The notes beneath the pieces were generated by a model. That model made no database searches, had not been told where the DNA came from, and saw only the letters and a program-made list of their open reading frames with translations. A stretch of DNA of 64,000 nucleotides from Acidimicrobiales bacterium (GTDB taxonomy: Bacteria; Actinomycetota; Acidimicrobiia; Acidimicrobiales; SHLQ01), in assembly GCA_020628865.1 (NCBI GenBank), contig JAHDEJ010000002.1:62001-126000 (forward strand). The letters run 5' to 3'. Numbering within the stretch: the stretch's first letter is position 1; every line of letters starts with the position of its first letter. The translations under genes were made by a program, and so were the position numbers. Positions 1-6,497 of the stretch are shown one piece after another.

Positions 1-911
1 TTGCCGGCGCCGACGTCGCCCTGTAGCAGCCGGTGCATGGGAAAGTTCCGGTGCATGTCGTCGACGATCTCGTCGATGACCCGCTCCTGGGCGCCGGTGA
101 GCGGAAAGCCGAGCGTGTCCAGGAGCGTCTGCGTGAGTTCGCCCGTGCCTGCGTGCTCGACGCCGACCGCCGTGGCCTGCCGGTCCTTCTGGCGCTGCAC
201 GAGTTCGAGCTGAATCGAAAAGAGTTCGTCGAAGACGAGGCGGCGCCGCGCCTCGGTGACGGTGGCCATCGTCTCGGGCTCGTGGATGCTGCTCATCGCC
301 GTCATACGGTCGACGAAACCGTTGGCCTCGACGACGGCCGCCGGGAGGGGGTCGTGCATCGAACGCGGGCGGATCCGCCGCAGCGCCTCCGCATTCCACT
401 TGGCAAGCTCGCTCGACCCGTATCCGGCCTTCTCGGACTGTGGATAGACGGGGACGATGCGTCCGGTCTGGTCGCCGCCGATCACGTCGATCACCGGCGA
501 GGTCATTTGCAGCGAGCCGCGGAAGCTGTCGACCTTGCCGAACAGCACGAGGTCTGTGCCTTCCGGCAGTTGCTTGGCCCGCCATGGCTGGTTGAAGAAC
601 GTGACTTTGATGCGACCGGTGCCGTCGCTCACGGTGAGGGTGATCATGGAACGGTTGCCGCGCACACGCCGGTTCTCGACCCGTTCGACCCGCCCGAGCA
701 CCATCCCCTCTTCGCCCTCGAGCAGTTCGCCGATGCGAGCCTCACGCGTTCGGTCGATGTATCGGCGCGGGTAGGTGCGGAGAAGATCGAGGACCGATTC
801 GATCCCGTTGGAGCGGAGCGCCTTGGCGCGCTTGTCCCCCACGCCGTTCAATCGCTGTACGTCGAGCTGGTCGAGGTCGCGAAGCGTCAGTGGAGGCGGG
901 TCGACGGTCAC
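1..911 (-). CDS. recG: ATP-dependent DNA helicase RecG, N-terminal part (runs off the window)
   Basis: About 303 N-terminal residues of RecG, which remodels stalled replication forks and Holliday junctions. The visible part contains the helix-hairpin-type start (residues about 10-35), the OB-fold wedge domain (about 65-160) and the beginning of the helicase core. The last visible residues form the family motif LLQGDVGAGK, the Walker A loop, at the window edge. A GTG at 909-911 is the most likely start; no good Shine-Dalgarno sequence is visible. It lies about 100 bases downstream of the DAK2/FakA-like gene on the same strand, a common neighbour arrangement for recG. The ATPase motor domains lie outside the window. 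Confidence 0.95.
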   Translation of the reverse strand, partial: MTVDPPPLTLRDLDQLDVQRLNGVGDKRAKALRSNGIESVLDLLRTYPRRYIDRTREARIGELLEGEEGMVLGRVERVENRRVRGNRSMITLTVSDGTGRIKVTFFNQPWRAKQLPEGTDLVLFGKVDSFRGSLQMTSPVIDVIGGDQTGRIVPVYPQSEKAGYGSSELAKWNAEALRRIRPRSMHDPLPAAVVEANGFVDRMTAMSSIHEPETMATVTEARRRLVFDELFSIQLELVQRQKDRQATAVGVEHAGTGELTQTLLDTLGFPLTGAQERVIDEIVDDMHRNFPMHRLLQGDVGAG

Positions 912-924
912 CAGCAGGGGATGC

Positions 925-1014
925 TACCGCGAAGGGCGGAAGGCCGAGTTGGAAGCAGCAAGCGAAGGGCCGAGTTGCGAAGCAACTCGAGTAGTGAGCG
1001 AAGCGAACGGCTTA
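925..1014. repeat. REP-like palindromic element between the fakA-like gene and recG
   Basis: This short spacer contains the hairpin GAGTTGC-gaa-GCAACTC (974-990) followed by AGTGAGCGA and GCGAACGGC. It ends exactly on the TAA stop (1012-1014 on the minus strand) of the upstream gene. Most of these pieces recur, also ending on a TAA stop, at 2801-2873, so this is a repeated family rather than a chance hairpin. It may stabilise mRNA 3' ends or act as a weak terminator; that is inference. Confidence 0.55.
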
Positions 1015-2649
1015 CTCCACGCCGATGATGAACGGGTACAGCGGCTGTCCGCCGACATGCACTTCCGCCTCCAGATCGGGATGCGCCAGCCCGATCTGCG
1101 CCGCGAGGGTCGCGCCTTCGGCTTCGGTGGCGTCTTCACCGATGACGATGGTGACGATCTCGTGGTCGTCGTCGGCCAGCCGGCCGACGACGGCGACCGC
1201 AGCTTCGAGGGGGTCGTCTTCGACCGCCACGATCTTGCCCATGGCAAGGCCGAGCCAGTCCCCTTCGGCAATCTCGAATCCTTCGGCGGTCGTCGCTCGA
1301 ACCGACTGCGTGACTTCACCGGACAGCAGGTGCGACAGCGCCTCCCGCATGCCCTCGAGGTTCGCGTCGAGGTCGGCTTCGGGGTCGTAGGCCACGAGTG
1401 ACGCCATGCCGCCCACGATGCTTCGGCTCGCAACCACGGCCACGTTCTTGGAGCTTTCGGCGTTCACGTGTTCCGCGACCGGGATGATGTTCTTGTTGTT
1501 CGGCAGGATCACCACGTTGTCGGCGGGAAGCGCTTCGACCGCAGAGAGGAGATCGGCCGTGGACGGATTCATCGTCTGCCCACCCTCGACGACGTGCTGG
1601 ACGCCGAACGAACGGAAGATGTCGCCGACCCCGGTGCCCACGGAGACGGCAACGACGGCCGTGGTGCATGGTTCGATCTCGGCCATGGCGCTCTCGGCGG
1701 CCGCCTGCTTCACCCACTCCTGCTCCTCGAGTTCTTCGAGCAGGTCGGTGACACGAATGTCGTGGGGTCGACCGACGGCAATGCCGCACTCGATCGATGC
1801 GCCGATGTAGTCCGTGTGGATGTGGCAGTTGAAGAGACCGTCTCCGCCGACGACCACGATCGAGTCGCCGACCTCGGCCCAGGCAGCCTTGAAGCCCTCG
1901 ATGGAATCGTCCGGGGCGTCGAGGAGGAACATGACCTCGTAGCGAAGATCGGCGATGGAGCCCTGTCCGTGGTCGTCGGGCCGGTCGACGACCTCGATCG
2001 ACGAGACCATGGCGCCGTCCGGGACGACGGGTGCCGGGATGGGCCGGCCGTCGAGAACCTCGAGTGCGGCGTCGAACAGCAGGAGCAGGCCCGTTCCGCC
2101 CGAATCGACCACGCCGGCTTCCGCCAGGACGGGGAGCAGCTGTGGCGTGCGCTCGAGTGCATCGGCGGCGCCGGTGCGGGCGGCGTCCATGGTGGCGAGG
2201 ATGTCGTCTCCGGCGACGGCGGCCGCCGCCTCGCCCGCCTCACGGATGACGGTGAGGATGGTGCCTTCCACCGGGTTGCCGACCGCGCCGTACGCGGACT
2301 CGGCGGCGTCGGTGAGTGCGGCCGAGAAGATCGTGCCGGTGATGGTGTCGTGGTCGCGCAAGCCGGCGGAGAGGCCTCGGAGGATCTGCGACATGATGAC
2401 GCCGCTGTTGCCGCGGGCGCCCATCAGCGAGCCATGGGAAATCGCCTTGCAGACATCGGCCATCGGGGCGCCGGGCTCCGGCAGCCCCTGCACCACCGAC
2501 TCGAGTGTGAGCGACATGTTCGTGCCGGTGTCCCCGTCTGGAACCGGGTAGACGTTGAGTGCGTTGACGACGTCCTTGTGCGCCATCAACGCATCGCGAA
2601 ATCCAACGACGACCGCGCGAAGCGTGTCCGCAGTGAAAGCAGTGCCCAT
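1012..2649 (-). CDS. DAK2 / FakA-family (YloV-like) kinase-domain protein
   Basis: A 545-residue protein of the FakA/YloV type: an N-terminal Dak phosphatase-like ATP-binding domain and a C-terminal DegV/EDD-like region. The motif NVYPVPDGDTGTNM (residues 32-45) is the metal/ATP-binding signature of the Dak2 domain, and a second GNSGV signature follows. In Firmicutes FakA phosphorylates fatty acids presented by a FakB (DegV) partner; no FakB is visible here, so the substrate is unknown. ATG at 2649 is chosen because family members begin near this point; a GTG nine codons upstream (2676) is possible. The gene lies directly upstream of recG, and its stop codon touches a REP-like element. Confidence 0.85.
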   Translation of the reverse strand: MGTAFTADTLRAVVVGFRDALMAHKDVVNALNVYPVPDGDTGTNMSLTLESVVQGLPEPGAPMADVCKAISHGSLMGARGNSGVIMSQILRGLSAGLRDHDTITGTIFSAALTDAAESAYGAVGNPVEGTILTVIREAGEAAAAVAGDDILATMDAARTGAADALERTPQLLPVLAEAGVVDSGGTGLLLLFDAALEVLDGRPIPAPVVPDGAMVSSIEVVDRPDDHGQGSIADLRYEVMFLLDAPDDSIEGFKAAWAEVGDSIVVVGGDGLFNCHIHTDYIGASIECGIAVGRPHDIRVTDLLEELEEQEWVKQAAAESAMAEIEPCTTAVVAVSVGTGVGDIFRSFGVQHVVEGGQTMNPSTADLLSAVEALPADNVVILPNNKNIIPVAEHVNAESSKNVAVVASRSIVGGMASLVAYDPEADLDANLEGMREALSHLLSGEVTQSVRATTAEGFEIAEGDWLGLAMGKIVAVEDDPLEAAVAVVGRLADDDHEIVTIVIGEDATEAEGATLAAQIGLAHPDLEAEVHVGGQPLYPFIIGVE

Positions 2650-2695
2650 AGAACCGCAGAGGCTACCCGCCACCACCCAACAGAGCGAAGCCGAA

Positions 2696-2873
2696 GACGT
2701 TCACTCGGCTGGCGCCTCGCTCACTTCTCGCCTTTCGGCCCTGGAGGGCCGAAACGCGTGCTGCAGCCCCGGGTTGGTACGAGTTCGGGTACTCCGACGA
2801 ACGGCCGAGTTTCGAGCCCCCGGGGCGAGAAACTCGAGGAGTGAGCGAGCCCCCAGGGCGAGCGAACGGCTTA
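2696..2873. repeat. Palindromic REP-like cluster between the cold-shock-like and fakA-like genes
   Basis: This non-coding stretch holds a perfect 9-bp hairpin TTTCGGCCC-TGGA-GGGCCGAAA (2733-2754) and an imperfect palindrome GAGTTTCGAGCCCC / GGGGCGAGAAACTC (2807-2835). After that come AGTGAGCGAG and GCGAACGGC, ending exactly on the TAA stop (2871-2873) of the minus-strand gene. The final segment matches the element at 925-1014. No convincing ORF runs through it. Confidence 0.6.
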
Positions 2874-3101
2874 GTCAGGAAGGAGTTCGGGGGTGTCCAT
2901 GTCGACTTCGGAGCCGAGACGGATCGCGGTGGCGAGACCATCACCATCGACGTCGAACAGGACACGTTGGCCCTGGCGGAGCATCCGAAACACGGAGCCC
3001 TCCAGCGCGTTCGTGGCGAGGTCGTACTCGGCGAACTCGCGGTCGTCCATGACGACACCGTCGCCGGTCGAAGGATCGTAGGACTGAATCACACCCTGCA
3101 T
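2871..3101 (-). CDS. Small cold-shock-domain-like protein
   Basis: A 76-residue protein whose beginning (MQGVIQSYDPSTGDGVVM) has the layout of the cold-shock/S1 OB fold: a G-x-I start, a glycine turn, then a second strand. The RNP1 (KGFGFI) and RNP2 (VFVH) aromatic residues are largely replaced, so nucleic-acid binding is less certain than for classical Csp proteins. It starts 18 bases after the pckA stop on the same strand, so it is probably cotranscribed with pckA. There is no clear Shine-Dalgarno sequence, as expected of a translationally coupled small gene. Confidence 0.7.
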   Translation of the reverse strand: MQGVIQSYDPSTGDGVVMDDREFAEYDLATNALEGSVFRMLRQGQRVLFDVDGDGLATAIRLGSEVDMDTPELLPD

Positions 3102-3119
3102 GGCTGAAACCCTACCGGT

Positions 3120-4772
3120 TCAAATTCGTGCAGTGATGCCGAGTTCGGCGAATCCCTTGTCTTCGAAGGTCTTCTGGAAGAGCCCCTTGAGCGTTGCGGC
3201 GGCCTCGTCGTAGGCCTCCGGGTCGTCCCAGGTGTTCCGAGGATTCAAGATGTTCGAATCGACCCCGTCGACGGCGACCGGAATGCGAAGACCCATCTGC
3301 TCCTGAATCTCGGTTTCTGCGTTGTCGAGTTCGCCGTTGAGCGCAGCATTGAGCAGCGCACGGGTGACCTTCAACGACATGCGCTCGCCCTTGCCGTAGG
3401 CGCCCCCGGACCAGCCGGTGTTGAGCAGGATGCAGCGGGTGTCGTGTTCGGACATCCGCTTGGAGAGCAGGTCGGCGTAGACCGACGGCTTCTGCGACAT
3501 GAAGGGATCGCCGAAGCAGGCCGAGAAGGCCGCCTGCGGCTCGGTGATGCCGACCTCGGTGCCGGCGAGCTTGGAGGTGAAGCCCATGACGAAGTGGTAC
3601 ATGACCTCTTCGGTGTCGAGGATGGAGACCGGCGGGAGGACCCCGAACGCATCGGCAGTGAGCAGCACGATGGTCTCGGGGTGCGGACCCTTGGCTCCCT
3701 CAGCAACGCCGGGGTTGCAGGTGAGCGGATAGGCGAACCTGGTGTTCTCGGTGATCGTGCCGTCGGTGAGGTCGAAGTCCTGCGGGTCGGTTTCCTCGAT
3801 CCGCTTGCCGATGAGCGGCGGGACGTTCTCGATGAGGGTGCCCTTCATGCTCATCGCTGCGGCGATGACGGGCTCGTTCTTCTTGTCGAGGTCGATGAGC
3901 TTGGCGTAGCAGCCGTCTTCGAAGTTGGAGACGCCCGTGTCGGACCACACGTGCTCGTCGTCGCCGATGAGGAGGCGGTCCGGATCGGCGGAAAGGGTGG
4001 TCTTGCCGGTACCGGAGAGTCCGAAGAGGATGGCGCTGTCGCCGTCGCTGCCGACGTTGGCCGAGCAGTGCATGGTGAGCTGGCCGCTCTGGGGCAGCAC
4101 GTAGTTCATGACGGTGAACATGGTCTTCTTGTTCACGCCGCAGTAGTCGGCACGGCCGATGACGAGGGCGACGCGGTTGGCGATGTCCATCATGACGCCG
4201 CGGTCGGAGTTGGTTCCGTCTCGTTCGGGGTCGGCCCGGAAGGACGGCACGTTGATGATGGTCCAGCCGGCTTCGGCGCGGTCGGAGTCGTCGCGGACGT
4301 TCTTCGGGAACATGATGTTGCAGAAGTAGGCGTGGGTCGCATACTCGCCGACGAAGCGGTACGGCTCTGAGTACTCGGGATCCCAGCCGCAGAAGACGTC
4401 GGTCACGTACAGCGTGGATTCGCGTTCGTTGAGGTGTTCGATGACGCGAGGGAGGAGTGCGTCGAACTTGTCGGGGTCGAACTCGGCGAATCCCTTCTTC
4501 CACCACACGGATTCGACGACCTCGGGACGGCCGACGGCGAACGTGTCGGAGGTGGGGCGACCGGTGCAGGTCGGGTCGGTGTAGAAGACGAGCGGTCCGT
4601 CGACGCCGAGGGCGGTCGGATAGGCCTTCTGTTCGTCGTCGCCGCCGTCGAGGCTGACTCGACCGCGGTCGTTCTCGATCGCAGCGTGGAACAACTCGTC
4701 CTGGCTGAGACCGATTCGAAGGTTCGGCGTGGTCAGTCCGAACTGGTTTGCCAGCTGTTCGGCAACGGTCAT
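3120..4772 (-). CDS. pckA: Phosphoenolpyruvate carboxykinase (ATP)
   Basis: A 550-residue enzyme converting oxaloacetate and ATP to PEP, CO2 and ADP at the entry to gluconeogenesis; the length matches the usual 530-550. The kinase P-loop GLSGTGKTT is near residue 251, followed by the LIGDDEH metal/nucleotide motif typical of the ATP-dependent (not GTP) family. The ATG at 4772 has GGAG eight bases upstream. A second in-frame ATG at 4814 with a G-run upstream would add 14 residues. The presence of aceA at 46.5-48.1 kb fits growth on acetate or fatty acids, where PEPCK makes sugar phosphates. Confidence 0.97.
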   Translation of the reverse strand: MTVAEQLANQFGLTTPNLRIGLSQDELFHAAIENDRGRVSLDGGDDEQKAYPTALGVDGPLVFYTDPTCTGRPTSDTFAVGRPEVVESVWWKKGFAEFDPDKFDALLPRVIEHLNERESTLYVTDVFCGWDPEYSEPYRFVGEYATHAYFCNIMFPKNVRDDSDRAEAGWTIINVPSFRADPERDGTNSDRGVMMDIANRVALVIGRADYCGVNKKTMFTVMNYVLPQSGQLTMHCSANVGSDGDSAILFGLSGTGKTTLSADPDRLLIGDDEHVWSDTGVSNFEDGCYAKLIDLDKKNEPVIAAAMSMKGTLIENVPPLIGKRIEETDPQDFDLTDGTITENTRFAYPLTCNPGVAEGAKGPHPETIVLLTADAFGVLPPVSILDTEEVMYHFVMGFTSKLAGTEVGITEPQAAFSACFGDPFMSQKPSVYADLLSKRMSEHDTRCILLNTGWSGGAYGKGERMSLKVTRALLNAALNGELDNAETEIQEQMGLRIPVAVDGVDSNILNPRNTWDDPEAYDEAAATLKGLFQKTFEDKGFAELGITARI

Positions 4773-5120
4773 GTGCGTCTCCTCTGCTCTGAACGCCACA
4801 ACCACATCGGTCATGTGCGCCCCCCTATTGAGCTGAGACCGGTTCCGCCGCCTCAGCGCTCTCTCTTTCTTACCGCCTTGTCGGCATCCTGAAAAGAGAT
4901 GATGAGCAAAAACGTCATCATTGTTTGAGATGGCCAGTTCACTGGTTCCGATGTCGCCCCTCCCCGTCGACCCCGCAGCGTGCTCTCCGGGATGACCCGG
5001 GTCACCCCTACAGACCCCCGGGGCAAATAGGGGTTGCACCCGATTCCCCCCTCTGGCCCGATTCGTACTGTTCATGTCGAGGCCTGCAATGGGCGGGACC
5101 CAAACAAGGAGAAACGCAAA
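4773..5120. other. Divergent intergenic region between pckA and the repeat-protein gene
   Basis: 348 bases without a supported gene. The left half is the 5' region of pckA, including a more AT-rich patch around 4885-4925. The right half holds the regulatory motif and -10 of the gene at 5121 (see 5026-5071). An AATAGGGG also occurs on the minus strand at 4819-4826, but without the conserved CCGAT spacing. Confidence 0.6.
5026..5071 (+). promoter_or_regulatory. Regulon motif site 1 (AATAGGGG-N6-CCGAT) and -10
   Basis: AATAGGGG (5026-5033), six bases, then CCGAT (5040-5044). A -10-like TACTGT starts at 5066, exactly 40 bases after the motif start. The site on the minus strand at 13226-13244 has the same spacing to TAGCGT, and both are preceded by GACCCCCGGGG. 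The motif would sit at about -50 to -32, the position of an activator or repressor site overlapping the -35. It lies 88-95 bases upstream of the start at 5121. Confidence 0.6.
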
Positions 5121-6308
5121 ATGAGCGGATTGGACAAGAACACCGTTGCCGGCTTCACCGACGTCGACATGGACAACGACGTCAACAGCGACAACGTCAC
5201 GACGTTGACGGACACCGACACGAACACCAACACCAACACCGAGACGACCACGACGAACGTCGCGGACACCGATCTCAACTTTGATGCCAGCCAGGACAAC
5301 GACGAGATCAACAGCCGCAACCAGGACAACGACACCACGACGACCCAGATCCAGGACAACGACACCAACGTCGACATCGAGGCCAACCAGGACAACGACA
5401 ACATCCAGGACAACGACGAGATCAACAGTCGCAACCAGGACAACGACACCGAAGTCAACATCGATGCCAGCCAGGACAACGATGACATCGACATCAACAG
5501 CAACAACACCACGACAACCACGACCACCACGAACATCACCGACAACTCCCAGACCGTCGCTGCTGACGACGGTGGCGTTGCCGCCGGCGGCAACATCGAG
5601 GGCCAGGTGAACACCGGCGTGGTCGACGGCGTGATGGGTGGCGACAACCAGACGATCGACGGCAACGTCGGCGACGGCAACATCAGCCTCGACAACGTGT
5701 CCGGCAACGTCGCCATCGGTGGCAACGTCAACGAGGTGTCGGCCGATGGTGGCGGCAACGCCAACCTGGGCGGCGTGCAGAACGTCGTCGACAGCGGCGG
5801 CGGCGACGTGCAGAACGTCCTCGGCGACGGCAACGAGGTCACCGGAGACCAGACGGTCACGATGGAAGGCGGCGCCGGCGGCGGAGGCGACGGCGGCCCG
5901 ACCGCCATCAACTTCGGCGACAACTCCGTCCTGAACACGGTCGAGGACAACTCGGACAACTCGGTCAACGACAGCTTCAACACCGACAACTCGATCAACG
6001 ACTCGTTCAACGATCAGTCCGACAACTCGACGGAGTTCAACGACAGCTTCAACGACAACTCGGACAACTCGATCAACGACTCGCTGAACGACCAGTCCGA
6101 CAACTCGATCAACGACTCCCTCAACGATCAGTCCGACAACTCGATCAACGACTCCCTCAACGAGACGCTGACCGACAACTCGGTCGACATCAACGAGTCC
6201 TTCCAGGACAACTCGGAGGACGTCGACATCGTGGACATCGACTCGGCGATCAGCCAGCAGATCACCGACCTCGACATCGACAACGACGCCATCGACATCG
6301 ACATCTGA
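5121..6308 (+). CDS. Asp/Asn/Ser-rich repeat protein sharing a core module with the IniB-like protein
   Basis: A 395-residue very acidic, low-complexity protein with no Cys, signal peptide or membrane segment. Three zones are visible. The N-terminal third repeats QDNDEINSRNQDND-type units. The middle (about residues 165-260) is Gly/Asn/Val-rich with regularly spaced GG, GDGN and VTGDQT motifs that also occur in the protein at 12277-13173. The C-terminal third has DNSINDSLNDQS repeats and ends in alternating Asp/Ile. The regular polar spacing suggests disordered or beta-solenoid segments. ATG at 5121 has AAGGAG eight bases upstream. Its promoter carries the same motif as the IniB-like and Hsp70-like genes. 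Function unknown; a scaffold or surface role is inference. Confidence 0.85.
   Translation: MSGLDKNTVAGFTDVDMDNDVNSDNVTTLTDTDTNTNTNTETTTTNVADTDLNFDASQDNDEINSRNQDNDTTTTQIQDNDTNVDIEANQDNDNIQDNDEINSRNQDNDTEVNIDASQDNDDIDINSNNTTTTTTTTNITDNSQTVAADDGGVAAGGNIEGQVNTGVVDGVMGGDNQTIDGNVGDGNISLDNVSGNVAIGGNVNEVSADGGGNANLGGVQNVVDSGGGDVQNVLGDGNEVTGDQTVTMEGGAGGGGDGGPTAINFGDNSVLNTVEDNSDNSVNDSFNTDNSINDSFNDQSDNSTEFNDSFNDNSDNSINDSLNDQSDNSINDSLNDQSDNSINDSLNETLTDNSVDINESFQDNSEDVDIVDIDSAISQQITDLDIDNDAIDIDI
6063..6170 (+). repeat. In-frame 36-base tandem repeat (three units)
   Basis: Units begin at 6063, 6099 and 6135 with GACAACTCGATCAACGACTC and encode the 12-residue unit DNSINDSLNDQS. The first two are near identical and the third diverges at its end. 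Shorter DNS/DSFND units precede them. This is likely a site of repeat-number variation. Confidence 0.85.
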
Positions 6309-6337
6309 GTCATCAGTACCTGATCACAATCGACGCT

Positions 6338-6374
6338 TCGGGCCCGGGGATCACCCCGGGCCCGAGCTCGTTTT
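6338..6374 (+). terminator. Rho-independent terminator after the repeat-protein gene
   Basis: Perfect 12-bp GC stem TCGGGCCCGGGG / CCCCGGGCCCGA with loop ATCA (6338-6365), followed by GCTCGTTTT. It starts 30 bases after the stop at 6308. Confidence 0.85.
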
Positions 6375-6392
6375 GCATTACAACTTGATGAC

Positions 6393-6444
6393 GAAGGACA
6401 ACCAGTCGCCTTTTCGGACGCAGAAAGACAACTGGTTGTCTTTC
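6393..6444. promoter_or_regulatory. Two 30-bp-spaced operator-like repeats upstream of the LuxR-type gene
   Basis: GAAGGACAAC at 6393-6402 and GAAAGACAAC at 6423-6432 are exactly 30 bp apart, about three helical turns. The second is completed to a perfect inverted repeat, GAAAGACAAC-TG-GTTGTCTTTC (6423-6444). They lie just upstream of a good promoter for the gene at 6498. An operator, perhaps autoregulatory, is the favoured reading. A terminator is an alternative because a T-rich run follows the palindrome. Confidence 0.55.
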
Positions 6445-6460
6445 TTTTTCCTGTTCCCGC

Positions 6461-6489
6461 TTGAGCCGCCCCGCACCGGTGCATAGGTT
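6461..6489 (+). promoter_or_regulatory. Sigma-70-type promoter of the LuxR-type gene
   Basis: TTGAGC (6461-6466), 17-base spacer, TAGGTT (6484-6489). The GTG start is at 6498, where transcription would begin, so the mRNA is probably leaderless, which fits the absence of a Shine-Dalgarno sequence. Confidence 0.6.
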
Positions 6490-6497
6490 CGCTCTCG

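Noticed and set aside
33-1401. Long plus-strand open frames over recG and the fakA-like gene
   Set aside because: They are shadows of high-GC coding sequence on the other strand; the minus-strand proteins have clear RecG and DAK2 motifs.
4815-4826. Fifth copy of the AATAGGGG regulon motif upstream of pckA
   Set aside because: AATAGGGG is present on the minus strand but CCGAT follows at 11 instead of 6 bases and overlaps the alternative pckA start. The flanking GACCCCCGGGG and -10 are missing.
6063-6170. CRISPR-like array at 6.1 kb
   Set aside because: The 36-bp units are contiguous, in frame and encode a protein repeat.
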